From assembly GCA_030248215.1 (NCBI GenBank), contig JASANG010003966.1, positions 248,001-312,000 of the forward strand: a DNA stretch of 64,000 nucleotides, in the 5' to 3' direction. Position 1 is the stretch's first letter, and every line of letters begins with the position of its first letter. This DNA comes from Enoplolaimus lenunculus. Taxonomy: Eukaryota > Nematoda > Enoplea > Enoplida > Thoracostomopsidae. A model generated the notes under the pieces. The model was not told where the DNA came from. It searched no databases and saw nothing but the letters and a program-made list of their open reading frames with translations. The translations under genes and the position numbers were made by a program. Positions 12,157 through 24,235 of the stretch are shown in pieces.

Positions 12157-12355
12157 ATGCTTCGCGTACAGTCGCCGGTTCGCTTTTGATCGTACCGCCA
12201 CCTTTGCGCCACGCATAGCAAACACACTGATATCCTTTATCGAGTCCATGATACAACAAAACCGATTTCCGATGAACCTGTATTGACGATTGCAAATATG
12301 GCTTGCCGGTTTGTGAATCAACCCCGATCGCAGTTGTGTGTAAGCGTTCTTTAGT
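12157..12355 (-). CDS. unc5: UNC5-like netrin receptor, exon 3 (second half of Ig domain 1)
   Basis: Encodes residues 176-241. The acceptor (gttgttttttcag) is in phase 0, matching exon 2. The donor is most likely gtacgt in phase 1 after the first base of codon 242. The peptide runs from TKERLHTTAIGVD through SSIQVHRKSVLLYHGLDKGYQCVCYAWRKGGGTIKSEPATVREA in two stretches. The CxC pair (219 and 221) followed by AW, then a G-T-KS turn, is the hallmark of UNC5 Ig1, where the CQCVAWSS-GTTKS stretch carries both partners of the domain's two disulfides. The phase-1 exit at the domain end is usual for Ig exons. The next exon should start Ig domain 2, but no such sequence is visible down to base 1, so it lies to the left of the window. 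Confidence 0.92.
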
Positions 12356-12665
12356 CTGAAAAAACAACAACAAATTTAAAATGTCAACTGTTGTGAAAGT
12401 ATAAAATTTCAGTTGAACGAGTTTTTTTTGTCACCCGGACAGCTCGTCGACCGATGACTCGCAACTCAACATCTAATAAATTAGACAAGTAGAATGCCGC
12501 CACGATTAAGCTGGCTCAGAACCAGAAAATGTCAGATGACCAGCTGTACATTTGAAATTTATGCCACGTTTCGAACCGAATCTAAAGCTCTGTCAGGGCA
12601 AGCAAAAATTCAAAACTTCATGTCTAATCGACTGAAAATATGTCCCCCCTCAGAGTTATATATAT

Positions 12666-13104
12666 CACGGTGCAACCGGAATTCCGATTCCAATTTAGGT
12701 TTCACATTCAAAACGAGTTTCGATTCTGATTCCTCCGACTGCACAATCAATTGGAATCGAAATTTTGAAATTTTGCTTTTAACCCTACTTGTTGTGATAT
12801 GTTGCATAAAAATGTATCATTTGAATTAACATCGCGAGATCTCAACATCTAAGCACACAAAACTACCGTTTTATTTTGAAAATAACAATAATTGATTGCA
12901 GTTTAGCTTTACAGAACAAAAAAATCATCGCCAATTTGTTCGTGAAAATTTTTTTGAAAATTGTTACCAGCCAACAGACAACTAAAATCAATATTATATT
13001 TGTTAATATAAATTAATCCGTATAGTCACAAAATTTGTAGTTCTGATGCCGGTATAAAATTGCTCTTCCAATTCTGATATTATCCAGTTCCGCGTTGCAC
13101 CCTA
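12666..13104. mobile_element. Family B MITE, complete
   Basis: Left cacggtgcaaccggaattcc, right cagttccgcgttgcacccta, interior with catcgccaatttgttcgtg and ccagccaacagac. It sits against an atatatat run on the left and atata on the right. Confidence 0.82.
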
Positions 13105-13122
13105 ATATACGCGTATAACTAC

Positions 13123-13549
13123 CGGGGTTCAACCGGAATTCCTGTTCCGGCCGGAATTCCTGCTAAAATTCAATTCTTATTCCTGTCCCTGTTCCTGCAT
13201 TCAAAGATGCAGGAACCGGAATTTTTACGATTTTGTGGCAAATTATGCCCAATCATTTAAACATAGCAAATGTTGTCTTGAAACATTGTTATTTGGGCAT
13301 GAGCGTTTTCCCAATTACTTTAATTTTGCTAATCAACTGTTTCAGTGGCGTTTTTGCAACACTGATGATACAATAGCAGAAAAATTCTCTTAAACCATTT
13401 TTTGACAAGTATTCTAGAAAGTTCTACAGTAATTCGGTGATGAAAATTATTTCAAATTCCGGTTCCTGTTTTTGTTACAGTTCCTGCAAAAAATTCAATT
13501 CTTTGTCCTCTTACTGTTACGGCAAAATTTAGTTCTTGTTGGAAACCTG
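13123..13549. mobile_element. Family J MITE, complete but worn
   Basis: Left ggttcaaccggaattcctg, right ttcttgttggaaacctg, with repeated ttcctg/caggaac motifs just inside. It shares the outer aaccggaatt with families A and B. Confidence 0.65.
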
Positions 13550-13936
13550 ATAAGTACGTATATATCTTTATACATGTTTACATATATGTGTAGGTATTTC
13601 TCCTCCCACCGTAAGTAATTTATTTTAACATTCTTAAACCTAAAAACTACACCTGCCCATAGATTTGAACAAAAACCCTTCTACCGACTAACAACCTGCC
13701 CCTAAATCCAACTATACACTTTCCATCAATCATTGCACCTGTCTACAATACACACCCTAAATATTGACACTACTTAAAAACTTAATTTATCCATACTTAA
13801 AACGAAAAACTTTCTATTTTAATTCTCCTCATCCGTCAAAAATCTGCTACAAATGTCGTTAAATCTACTACACCCCTCATCTCATTAATCATTGTGATCG
13901 CTATCCAGTGTCCATCACCCTATCTTCACTTTAACT

Positions 13937-14180
13937 TCAGGGGTGTAGCCAGGATTTCATTTCGGACGGATATAAACCCTATGTATAAAATTTTCACCTC
14001 TAAAATTCATTCTGATCCCCTAAAGTATAGCTATTGCTAAAGTGATTTTTTTCGTGCGTCCACAGAAATTTCTTGACGAGAAATCCGGAATATCTCCTTT
14101 TATACAATCATTTGTATCTATTACCCCGATGCTAATCTTATCCTACCTTGACGCGTCAATTTTGACACCCCCACGATTTA
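13937..14180 (+). mobile_element. Family F1 repeat
   Basis: Starts caggggtgtagccaggattt catttcgg, a sequence that recurs over a dozen times in both orientations in this window, followed by a decayed interior. Probably an old non-autonomous DNA transposon; its right end is unclear. Confidence 0.5.
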
Positions 14181-14440
14181 AACTGCCATACTGCCAAAAG
14201 TCTAGACATAGGTACATATATTTAGGCATACATAAAAACAACTAATTTCAACTATTTACAAGTAAAGCAGTCTCTTGATGTGTTTGATTGACAGTTCCGA
14301 AAAAAATCTAAATTCATCTCAAATCTGACCATTTCTTAACCACGTAAGTATAGCTTAGCCTGCATTTTGATTGACATCTACTAAATACTTGATATCATCA
14401 GTTTAAAATCTCAAACTACTTCGACCCATGTCAAAAAGAT

Positions 14441-14597
14441 CAGGGGCGGAACGTTTTTATTCGCATCTGTACTATAGTAAGCTTAAGCTTTAGACTAGTT
14501 TTTTACTTAAGCTTAGGCATGAGCTTATTTTCACGGTTACGCTTAGGCTTAGGCGTATAGGCTTAGAGATATGCTTATTACTACTGTAACGGTCCTT
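14441..14597 (-). mobile_element. Family M MITE with TTAGGC-like interior
   Basis: Left caggggcggaacgttttt, right ctactgtaacggtcctt. The interior is made of gcttaggcttaggcgtat and related units. Same layout, in either orientation, at eight other places. Confidence 0.75.
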
Positions 14598-14892
14598 AGC
14601 CAAAACAGAGCCAGATGGCTTAGACTATATCTATAGACAAATTCTGCCACATCAGCTATGTATATCCCCATCTCATTGTTATTTCATCTTTTACACCGCT
14701 TAAAAATGTTCTTTACCTAAATCTACTTAGCATTGTCATGTGTTGTTTTCCAGTACATACATAAATCCGCTCGCATAAACCCCTGCATTTTTTACCTCAA
14801 AATACATGCGTTACGCCACGACACGACAAATTGTTAGCTACGGTCTGATATTTTAAATACGTACGTACCATTTTCACAATAGATTTGAATTA

Positions 14893-14945
14893 ATTATCCG
14901 GATCCGGCTCCGGCATTTTTTGATATCCGGTAATATCCTGAAGCA
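14893..14945. mobile_element. Family C end fragment
   Basis: ttatccggatccggctccgg and gatatccggtaatatcctg; a short relic. A similar scrap (ttatccggctccggtatttt) lies at 17040-17060. Confidence 0.4.
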
Positions 14946-15525
14946 TACATACTCCAGTCGTCCACAACATTTATTCACATATTAACCAACCAAAAACCAC
15001 TCAAACACTAACAAATGTAGCTACTATTAAACTTAACCGCTCGCTTTAAACTCTCATACCTAGTTTAATCCACAACTCCCGAGCATAACTTTCGTTTTCG
15101 ACCATTCAGCCAATTACAACGCCGAGTTAAAACGAACCGTCTACGCCCCTCGCTGAATAACGACCTCTCAACCTATTTCGACGACTCCCTTAGCACCAAA
15201 ATTTCAAAAATGACAAATTTTTCACAGATCAACCTTACACATTAAACCGATTAAAATTTTTTTAAATCAGTCAACTTTGCATATACACATATATACATAC
15301 ATACATGTATATATTACTTTTCGACTTAAAACAAGAAAAAAACCCAGTCAAAGTCTATAGAGTAAAACAAAAAAATTTCCTCAAAACGAAAGAAAAACAG
15401 AAAAACAGCTTCTTACTAATCACAAAATTAAACTAATCTTCCTACAGCGCAAAATCGACGGTACATAAGATCGCTGAAAAATATTATCAAGTACTATAAT
15501 AAGCAGAAATGCACACAGCTACAGA

Positions 15526-15646
15526 TTTTTTTACCCGGCTCGTGTTTTACCGACGGAAGTTCTATTTTTTACCCGCATATACCCGCGAAAAATTGCCTTA
15601 CCTTATCCATATTTTCTTCCTTACCAGCAAAAACTAAATTTTAGGT
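15526..15646. repeat. Family R repeat fragment
   Basis: Motifs tttacccggctcg, ttttaccgacggaa and acccgcatatacccgc recur in the longer copy near 47030-47425. Confidence 0.45.
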
Positions 15647-15916
15647 TTAGCGCCGGCAAGACACATTTTTGCGTCAAAATACCAACCATGGGTCAGGACC
15701 TTGACCTAAAGGTTGATTTCTTCCCCTCACCTTTTTCCTAGAACCATGAGTGTAGCCAGGATTATGTAAAGGGGAAGTTAACTTGTATAAAAACTTCGAA
15801 GATTGGAACTTCCTGCGTTGCAAACTAAACTTGTGTCTAAAAACCTCTGAACAAAAAATCACAAATGTAAAAGTGGCGCCTGAACTCTTCCTGCTACGGC
15901 GTTGCTTAGAACTTAC

Positions 15917-16191
15917 CCAATGCCCGTCGCATTTAAACGAAATCCGCTCCGCGAACAGGGCTCTACAGGTCAAATTCGCCGGTTGCCGCTTAACAATCCA
16001 AACATTTTTCGGTCCATCAACAATGATAGGCGTTTCAACAACCAATGGCCGGCCGCCGCCACCAGACGAGCCTGAATATGATTGGTTTCCGCTGAAGCTG
16101 GATGTCATTGGACCGCCGCTACTTTCAGTTTCAACTAAATCAGGCGCAGTGAACCAATCCGGTGGCTCTTCGGCTTTCAAACTTTCGACAA
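15917..16191 (-). CDS. unc5: UNC5-like netrin receptor, exon 2 (linker and first half of Ig domain 1)
   Basis: Encodes residues 84-175 of the joined product. A pyrimidine-rich acceptor (ctgtttttgtttcag) opens the exon in phase 1 and a gtaagt donor closes it in phase 0 after Trp175. Residues 85-135 form a low-complexity linker rich in Gly, Ser and Glu. From about 138 the sequence enters Ig domain 1: PKNVWIVKRQPANLTCRA, then ERISFKCDGHW. This matches the UNC5 pattern of a YIVK-type strand, a Cys, and FKC-G-W with exactly 12 residues between the two Cys (159 and 171). Asn156 in NLT is a likely N-glycosylation site. GC content is visibly higher than in the flanks. Beyond the donor the frame continues open only as intron read-through and should not be annotated. 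Confidence 0.92.
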
Positions 16192-16334
16192 CTGAAACAA
16201 AAACAGAAAAACATTTAATTTACTGAGTCGTTATTGTTGTTCAACAGTAATTTTGTCAACAATCACACAAAAGGTTATCGTTAACAATTTTTCAAATCAG
16301 AAAATGGGTCTTTTTCTGTTATCCCCACAGCTTT

Positions 16335-16450
16335 GCTTCAAAATGGTTGCACTTTGAAAATTGCATATCTGAGCTTCTCATGACCTCCCCTGATCACTCC
16401 ACGCCCAAATTTGAATTTTTCAAAAAATTCGATTTTCCAAAAAAAGTCAA
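16335..16450. repeat. Repeat U
   Basis: catatctgagcttctcatga, then cactccacgcccaaatttga and a run of attttt-type pentamers. Related to 3870-3990 and to a shorter stretch at 21180-21215. Confidence 0.4.
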
Positions 16451-16933
16451 AATCAGACGAACTATTAACCACTGCATGCAGCTTGCAGAGCTCAGTCGAA
16501 CGGTATTAAATATTCATGCAATTAGAAGTGTGGTTAACAAGTTATTGTCAAATTCACTGCTTTGGCGCGCCGCCAACGATTTGGGACAGTGCCAAATGAG
16601 TTATTTGACAATATAACTCATTAACCAGACGCCTGCTGATTGCGAAATATGTAAAATGAACAATAGATGCGGCGGTATATTTCCATATTTATCCGAGTGA
16701 TATCATGATCACACTCACTTTCATCAGGCATATCCATATCGCCAACTGTTAATAAACTTCGACCAAAATAAAATATTCAATTCAAACTCAGTTTAAAACT
16801 ATTCAACTCATCTTGAAAACATTAACTAAAACATTCTGAATAGCAACAAAGCTTCAGTCAAAAGCTTTTAAGACATAGCCAGCTATACGGACCCGTGCTA
16901 ACTATAAAAGGCCTGAGTACTAAACCTCCTACG

Positions 16934-17025
16934 CAAAATCGTATACCCAAACACAAGTCTAAACTAGCTTAATCCTACTCAAAATCGTATACCCAAACGC
17001 AAGCCTAAACTAGCTTAATTCACAC
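16934..17025 (+). repeat. Two-copy tandem repeat, 46-bp period
   Basis: caaaatcgtatacccaaac starts at 16934 and again at 16980, each followed by aaactagcttaat. The two units differ at only a few bases. Confidence 0.8.
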
Positions 17026-17214
17026 TGAAATGTGCCCTTAATTATCCGGCTCCGGTATTTTTTCTTATCCTTTCGCCTCCTATTAAAAGAATCATAAACC
17101 AACAAGCAAACATAAGTAACACAATAAAGCTAAGCCAACTCGTACCGCATCGCACAGCCAACCCCGAGGACTGATATCCCTTAGCTTTATGTAAGCATTT
17201 TCATCGCCCGGATA

Positions 17215-17410
17215 CAGTGGCGTAGCCAAGATTTCAATTTCATAGAGAATCCCCTCACCTAATTTTTTACGAGTGAGCGTATCGAGCGAGAAAATATTTT
17301 GCGCTCAGTAGCTTACTCTGCAGTCTATAAATATGCCTTTTTCCGAGTCTTGACAAATTTCGAGGGATATATTTCCGTATCCCCTCTTGTAGACGTCCCT
17401 GCCCCGGTAC
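17215..17410 (+). mobile_element. Family F1 repeat
   Basis: Begins gtggcgtagccaagatttca and contains the gagcgtatcgagcgagaaaa motif typical of F1. Confidence 0.5.
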
Positions 17411-19143
17411 ATACATATATACCATTTAAGCCATCACCCAACAGAAATAATCTGAGGTGCCCATCGTTCGAGGGTCTTATAAAACGATTTTTGCCAAAAA
17501 CAATTAAATTACATCAAGTAGTATAGCACAATGCAATATGCAATATAAGAGCAATTGTGCAATTAACCACTGCGTGCAATATCTGGATGTGACACATTAA
17601 TGCATATGTTGTCACTTTTGTTGTATACAATTTAGCCAAAATTGTCTCGTAGCAAATGTCAAAAATTTGGCAACAAATAAATATATAAGCACGTAAAATG
17701 GATACATATACAATACACATTATAACAATTAGGGACATGCCGATACCAAAATTTTTTGCCGAAACCTATTTTTATTTTGACAATATACCGATGCCGATTA
17801 TAATTTTAATAACCACAATGCTTAAACAACACAAAGGATACAACATTACATCGTTATAAATGTGAACACTTAAAGCCTAACAACCATAAAAGTCATTTTA
17901 TAATATAATACTCGTGTAAAATACGAATATTATAACCCTAGGACTTCAATAATTAATTTTTTCCACAATTCAAATTTAAATATAAAACGATCGGGAACAT
18001 CCATGAGAAGTTAAAACACCAATGTTATTTAATCCAAATATTAGCCTAAAGCAATAAATGCTTATTCAGTACAAAACGAACATTAATCGTTTTTACAAAA
18101 TTCAAATTTGGGCGCGCAATGATCAAAAAAACCTTGACAAAAGCTCAAATAACTACGTTATTAAAGCCAAATATTAGCTTTCAGAAAGAGATTTATTCAG
18201 TACAAAATAAGCAAAATATCCTCAACTTGAAATTTACGACTCCACAAACCTTGACACTCAGTGATTATCCTCGAACTAAAACCAAAAACGAGGGCCGGCA
18301 TTATCAAAAGCCAAAAAAACTATGCCACAAGCCTTGTGTTATCTCTCAATTTCAATAAACTCCCCGTGTGGTAAAACCCAAAGTAAACTTCAAACAAATA
18401 AATTAACCAATTAATATCTCCGCCCACCAGCCCAGCCTTTTTTCGTCTCGCTTCCACGTCAGATAAGAACACTTTCAAGCTGTAACCCATAACAATTATT
18501 CTTCTGATTTAATTTCCTATTTACGAATTAAGAAAATATTACTATTTATTTACATCTTAGCGTTTTCTCACCAACAACGATTGTCGTGGCTTCTTGAATT
18601 CAAATTTTTTCAACCATTCGAATGTTGGACAAGAACCGAAACTAAGGCCAAACGATGAACCGGACGCCCGGTTCCAGTTTAATATCCGCCACGAACAAAC
18701 ATTTGTTTAGTAAACACTCTCATACACCAGCGTATACAGCAATCCTACGCCGCACGTCCGAATTTCAAAATAGCCACCCAATTTCCCTATACCCCAAAAA
18801 CGGACTAAACGCCCAACGAACACGACAACAAGCATAACACAAACAATGCCAATCTAAGAAAAGAACCAACACCGCCACAACATAAACAATTAATTAATTA
18901 AACAAAAAATACTATTATAAATATACCTCCAGTCGCAGTTATATATACGTACGTAATCAACTCACAAATCAGTTGAAAGGGGAACCAGGGTACGCGAAAA
19001 CGACGGAAAGCGTAGACTCTTAACACTTGCTTACAACTGTCAAAAATCATTGCTTATCTTGATTTTGAAAACTTGGTCATCGTACGACAGTTGGAAGGCT
19101 ACGCGAGATTGATTTGCCAGCCGCTGCGCATAGGAGACAATAG
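17411..19143. other. AT-rich intron, little recognised
   Basis: At 17727 a tagggacatgccgataccaa motif resembles a transposon terminus, but I find no matching right end. The remainder has only short frames with no recognisable product. Confidence 0.4.
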
Positions 19144-19492
19144 CAAGGTGCGACCGGACATACGGATCCAGTTTAAAAATCGGTCAAAAACTGATATCCG
19201 TATCCGGTTTCGGTATGAACCTACCAGGTACCGGATATAAGTTATGGTGATCTCGCATTTCAAAAGTTAAAAAGTTCAATTTTTTGATATGCTGCAGTAA
19301 ACATAAAAAATTCATGCTAATAATAATTCAGTAAACATAAATACAATACATACAATTGCGCGACTCAAATACTTGTATTAGTGCGCAAACTTAGATACTA
19401 TATCCGGTTAATATCCGGTCTGGTTTTGCTAAAAAATTCACTACGCTCTCCGTATCCGGTATTGTGATAAAGTAATACCCTATCGCACCCTG
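19144..19492. mobile_element. Family C MITE, founder of the 133-bp array
   Basis: Left caaggtgcgaccggacat, right ccctatcgcaccctg, with ccggtttcggtatg and ggttaatatccgg inside. Its right end forms the first part of the tandem unit that follows. Confidence 0.75.
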
Positions 19493-19937
19493 GTCAGTAC
19501 AGAGTATACTGGTAGTCCGTCCCCTCAAATCCACTCCCGGTTAATATCCGGTCCGGTTTTGCTAAAAAATTCACTACGCTCTCCGTATCCGGTATTGTGA
19601 TAAAGTAATACCCTGTCGCACCCTGGTCAGTACAGAGTATACTGGTAGTCCGTCTTCTCAAATCCACTCCCGGTTAATATCCGGTCCGGTTTTGCTAAAA
19701 AATTCACTACGCTCTCCGTATCCGGTATTGTGATAAAGTAATACCCTATCGCACCCTGGTCAGTACAGAGTATACTGGTAGTCCGTCCCCTCAAATCCAC
19801 TCCCGGTTAATATCCGGTCCGGTTTTGCTAAAAAATTCACTACACTCTCCGTATCCGGTATTGTGACAAATTAATACCCTATCGCACCGTGATCAGTACA
19901 GGATATACTGGTAGTCTGTCCCCGCAAATCCAAATGT
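19406..19937 (+). repeat. Tandem array, 4 x 133 bp, from a MITE end
   Basis: ggttaatatccgg starts at 19406, 19539, 19672 and 19805, an exact 133-bp period. Each unit has about 87 bp of family C right end (to gcaccctg) plus about 46 bp of flank (tcagtacagagtatactgg and on). The first three units are almost identical; the fourth is more diverged. Confidence 0.93.
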
Positions 19938-21377
19938 GAATTTACCATACGAAAAGGCGTTGAAAGTTACCTATTAAGAACAGTTTAAAGTAACCACAAC
20001 CAGTACCAAGAGCGTATCGAACAATGCAGTACAACGACAACAATGTCATATTTTAGATTCCAAATACAGCAATTACTCCAAATCCTCTCTGTAAATGCGA
20101 TTTTCATCTTCATAAGTTTTCTACGCCTGATGTATCATTCAACTTCACTTGTGTAAACACCATTCAACTAAACAACGATGGCACAGGATTCATGAATTGG
20201 ATCCCAATCCAATCAGTATTTTGCTTTAAGGTCTTCTACTTCTTCTACCATATTTGCCCAGAGTCAACCAAAAGATTCGCCAACATTTTATTTGGAGAAC
20301 AGAAAATTTAATGAAGATGTTGTTTATGAGCGAGCGATAAAATTTTTTTCACACTTAGGACAAATTAAGTTATCGTAAACTTCGAAAAAGTACATTTTTC
20401 CTCGGTTCTCTGGTAATTTCGGGACAGGATATCTCTCTTCTATCTTCTCTTGTATACGACATACGCTGATGCTACCTGAGCCAATGGATTCGAACCACAT
20501 TTCGCAGGAAGCAGGAACAGGAATTCATTTTTAACCAGAACAGGAAACGCATTGGATCTGCAATATCGTTCCTTGCAAGAATCTACCCCCAGAAACCGCC
20601 ACCAGCAACAACTTACACTTCCTTATCATCGAAAATCTCAAAAAGCTCTGATTTTAATTACAAAACTCTGAACCAGCGACCTTTTTTTAAGTTATACGTT
20701 GATCGATGCAGGTACCTTACAATCACTGTCCACCCCCGCATTCAGCCCCAAACTCCAAAAAGCGGCAAAGGACCCACAACTCTCAAAAACAATGGCGGGG
20801 GCTTGCTATACTTCCGCAGCCGCGCGGCAAACATCTGACAGTTTATTACCCAATTAAAAATGCAACAAACGTTTAATACGTGCAATATATGTATGTATAT
20901 TTATATAAAGTAAGCATCAACACTATATATATATAAAAATATATACATATATATGTATTATATATGTATATATACATAAATATAAAATATATATGTATAT
21001 ATATAAATATATCTATATATATTTATATATATTTATATATATTTATATCTATATATGCATATATCAAACGCTAATAAAATATATACAATACAGCCAACAG
21101 CTTTACAAAGCGTTTGTCTCAAGAATAATTGGCAAAGTTAATTTTACAAAAACTTAAATGTGGTGGATTAATTTGCAAATTTTTGCATATTTGAGCTTCT
21201 CATTGTTTCATGCAGAGTCCATTCTATGTACAAATATATATATATTTGAACGAAATCGATTATTTTAGTTCAAAAAGTTTCCGCTAAGCTCGAAAATTTG
21301 CTAAATTTAAACTGGACAATGGAACTGTCATTGGTATGGGTTACAAATTATAATCTTAAAAGCACATCTCAAAATGC
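19938..21377. other. Intron with a J fragment and an AT microsatellite
   Basis: 20500-20570 has agcaggaacaggaattc and accagaacaggaaacg, a family J scrap. 20880-21070 is an impure tatatatatg simple repeat. At 20486-20500 the complement reads ggttcgaatcc, like a tRNA B box, without a partner A box. Confidence 0.45.
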
Positions 21378-21520
21378 TAGGGGGGGGGCTAAAACTTACC
21401 CTAAATGGTATACGATTTCTCATGACTTACAAGCGAGGCTCAAACTTTTGTAGGGGGACAACAAATTTGCTAGGATGCTAAACTTTTCTAACCCCCTTCT
21501 GGCTTCGGGCCCGACCTATT
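21378..21520 (+). mobile_element. Family F2 repeat
   Basis: gctagggggggggctaaaa, then catgacttacaagcgaggct, then ggcttcgggcccg: the order of motifs seen in other F2 copies. Confidence 0.55.
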
Positions 21521-21831
21521 ACAAACAAAACAACAAAATACATATATAATCGAACAATGCAATCTGCACGCTATCTATTACCTATGGGAGGTCCAAGATT
21601 TTCAAATACGAACTTGACGAATTATCAAGATAAACACTGGCTCCAGTAAACAACGCACTAGTGCGTAGTGAAATAGGTAAGTAGGATAACGGTTACATTG
21701 TACTTTAATCTTGAAAACTTATCAGTAACTAACTCCATTAAATTGCACTGGGACCCTAAACAGAATACTTCTATTGATTATATATATGTGTGTGTGTCAA
21801 TTTTTCTTAAATTTTAATATAATAAAAATTT

Positions 21832-22181
21832 TCAATACCGGAACTACCGTAAAATCCCGGTCAAAAAATACCGGATTTTTTACCGGAACCGGATAGTGAA
21901 AAATACCGGATTTCCCTACAATAACCGTTGCACTCATGAATGGACACTGGCATGGAATGACAAATCCAAACCAAAAATAAATATTACACCCTAATTTATG
22001 ACCAAAATCCACAATATTTGGCCGCGAATTTTGTTCGAAATGATAAATATATAAGTTCTTCGAGTAGCCCAGTTAATATTAAGAAAGAACCCCTTGTAGA
22101 GTTGAAATTATAAATACAGCAAATTGTACTGAATAGATTCGGTTCCGACTTCGATAATTTTTGGTATCCGGTTGAACCCTG
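21832..22181 (-). mobile_element. Family C-like MITE
   Basis: Left part has ataccggaactaccg and ttaccggaaccggatag; right end is ggtatccggttgaaccctg. The left terminus is worn. Confidence 0.6.
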
Positions 22182-22361
22182 ATAATATATCAACACCTTG
22201 CGACTCACCTTAAATTGCAGTCAATAGCCATGCTTGCCTAGTGGTAAGCCAGCATAAGACAATTTCCAAATAATATATTAGAAGCATAGTTTATTTAACT
22301 TTATTAATATACAAATAATCGATATTGTAAATCTCAAGGTTCCAACTGCAAGTACATTAAT

Positions 22362-22690
22362 CAGGAAGCATGAACAGGAACAGAAATTTCCTTTCGCTGG
22401 AATCGGAACAGGAACCGGAATTGCAAATATATTGCACCGCCGAATTACGTACTGCTAATTGCCTTATATATTTGCAGTTTTTTTAACCAATTTTCTAAGG
22501 TCTAACAAAACATGCGTCAAGTACTTTAAAATATGAGGAATGTGCAAAACGAAACACAAATTGTAAACAAAGAAGCTGAGTTTCAACAAAATACCGCATT
22601 AATTCCGGTTCCTGCCGTGTTTCAATGCCGGGCCACGACCAGAAATTGTATTTTTTTTGCACGAATTCCGGTCGGAACAGGAATACCACT
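22362..22690. mobile_element. Family J MITE
   Basis: Left caggaagcatgaacagga and right gaattccggtcggaacagga carry the ggaacagg motifs of family J. Ends are imprecise. Confidence 0.5.
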
Positions 22691-22920
22691 GAAACAACAA
22701 ACTGATTATATCTCTAAAAGCCCAATATCAAAGAATTCTATTTTTCTAAAAGCTTTCAGTAATAGCCTTTTCGTTATCATCCCAAAATGTTCTCTTTCCA
22801 ACTTCCAACTTCCCCAGAAAACCCCGTTTTCTCTCACCGGATCTACTCAGTAAACAAGCAGTAATCATAAAAAGAACCCCCAAAGACTCCAAATACGGCA
22901 ACCATATAAAGGTTAAACGC

Positions 22921-23012
22921 CAGGGTGCAACCGGAATTCCGATTCCAATTAAAATTCTGATTCAAAACAAGTTCCGATTCCGATATATAATCCAGTTCCG
23001 CTTTGCACCCTA
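22921..23012. mobile_element. Family B MITE, 92-bp internal-deletion copy
   Basis: Both ends are intact (cagggtgcaaccggaattcc and cagttccgctttgcacccta) but the interior is reduced to about 50 bp, against roughly 375-480 bp in other B copies. Confidence 0.85.
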
Positions 23013-24173
23013 AGTGAACATTTGCTATACTCCAATCTGACCACCTTAAGCCTATAAATCTGGCTTAATCCACACCCCAAAATCCACTCTTACGTCCCAA
23101 AATCATGTGATTGAGATAACCACATAAAGATTACTCATGCCAAACAGTTTCAAGAAATCAACCCTTGATCCTTTCTAAATCACAAATGACAAAACTTAGA
23201 AAAGTAGTACCTACAGTTCAATAAGCCTCTGTCCGTTGCACGGTTTTTCAACAACGCATTTATGTGGGGGACGTAAGGCGAGCCGCCCCTTAAACGCAAA
23301 GCTTTGGCCCCCGTGCCCAGGTGCTGTTTTGATTTCTACCAAAAAAATTTTCTACAACCTAAAGTAAATTAAGTATATACTACCACCGGGCACCGATACC
23401 AAATAACTTTATAAATATTGGCAATTTTCAGAATAAATATCCGGTAGAACCCGAATGTGTACCTACATGCCCATTTATCCCGCATCGACAAACCTAGGAC
23501 TACAACAAATCAACCAACTAACCATTTACCCATAATGCAATATTAATAGCATTCAATACCATCCCAAACACTAAATGATCTCCCAAAACTACAACTTAAG
23601 TATCACCGACCAACTCAACTAAATATCAAATCTAAAATCAAAATCTCTACAACAACGATTTAAAGCTTCGCACTGAAGCAAAGCTTTAATCTCTTTCCAG
23701 CCCCTTACCACCAATCACCCACCCAGCCTACTAAAATGTTTAATAGTGTGTAGCATTGATGCTTGTAGTTTATTTATATGTACAAACAAAAGCATTTGCA
23801 CCACTTAAACTGTGGTTTTATAAGACTAAACACAAATTAAGTACCAGACGACAAAGAAATCAAATTTATTTAAAGCGATATAGGTATATAATTTTTCCAA
23901 TTTTTAAATATATATATTATATAATATATATTTATATATAATATATTATACATATAATAAAGGTATACATTATGTACATAAACAAATGTATACGTACGTT
24001 CGTAATATACAGATATAAATATATATACAGTGACATTAAAGATTTTTTAGTTAATTATTGATTAATGAGCTTACATAACAAACATTACGTACTAAATCAA
24101 AGTGGTTGCAACATTTACAACGCCACGATATCAAATCATGTTTAGCAAATTAAGATTCTCATCTATATATTAA
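23013..24173. other. Intron sequence with AT microsatellite
   Basis: 23378-23450 has a worn family C-like piece (accgggcaccgataccaaat, atatccggtagaaccc). 23905-23995 is tata-rich. No gene recognised. Confidence 0.45.
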
Positions 24174-24235
24174 AGCTAGAACGCCCAACATACGTATTTG
24201 GGCAACGTTCCAGCAAAGTCACAATATGCAAATTA
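24174..24235 (+). repeat. Family L repeat, short copy
   Basis: agctagaacgcccaacatac, then gtatttgggcaacgttccag: the conserved end hairpin of family L. The body found in the three longer copies is missing. Confidence 0.7.

Larger units (their letters stand above)
12356..15916 (-). other. Intron 2 of the UNC5-like gene
   Basis: About 3.6 kb, phase 0, gtaagt at its 5' end and tttttcag at its 3' end. It contains a family B element, a family J element, an F1 copy, an M copy and a family R fragment. It splits Ig domain 1 after the Trp of the FKC-G-W motif. Confidence 0.85.

Noticed and set aside
15783-16226. 147-codon plus-strand frame
   Set aside because: It is the antisense shadow of UNC5 exon 2 and its flanks.
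17727-18360. Transposon starting tagggacatgccgata
   Set aside because: Only one end-like motif; no inverted partner found.
19406-19937. CRISPR-like array
   Set aside because: Units are contiguous 133-bp tandem repeats with no short repeat and variable spacer structure, and the DNA is from an animal.
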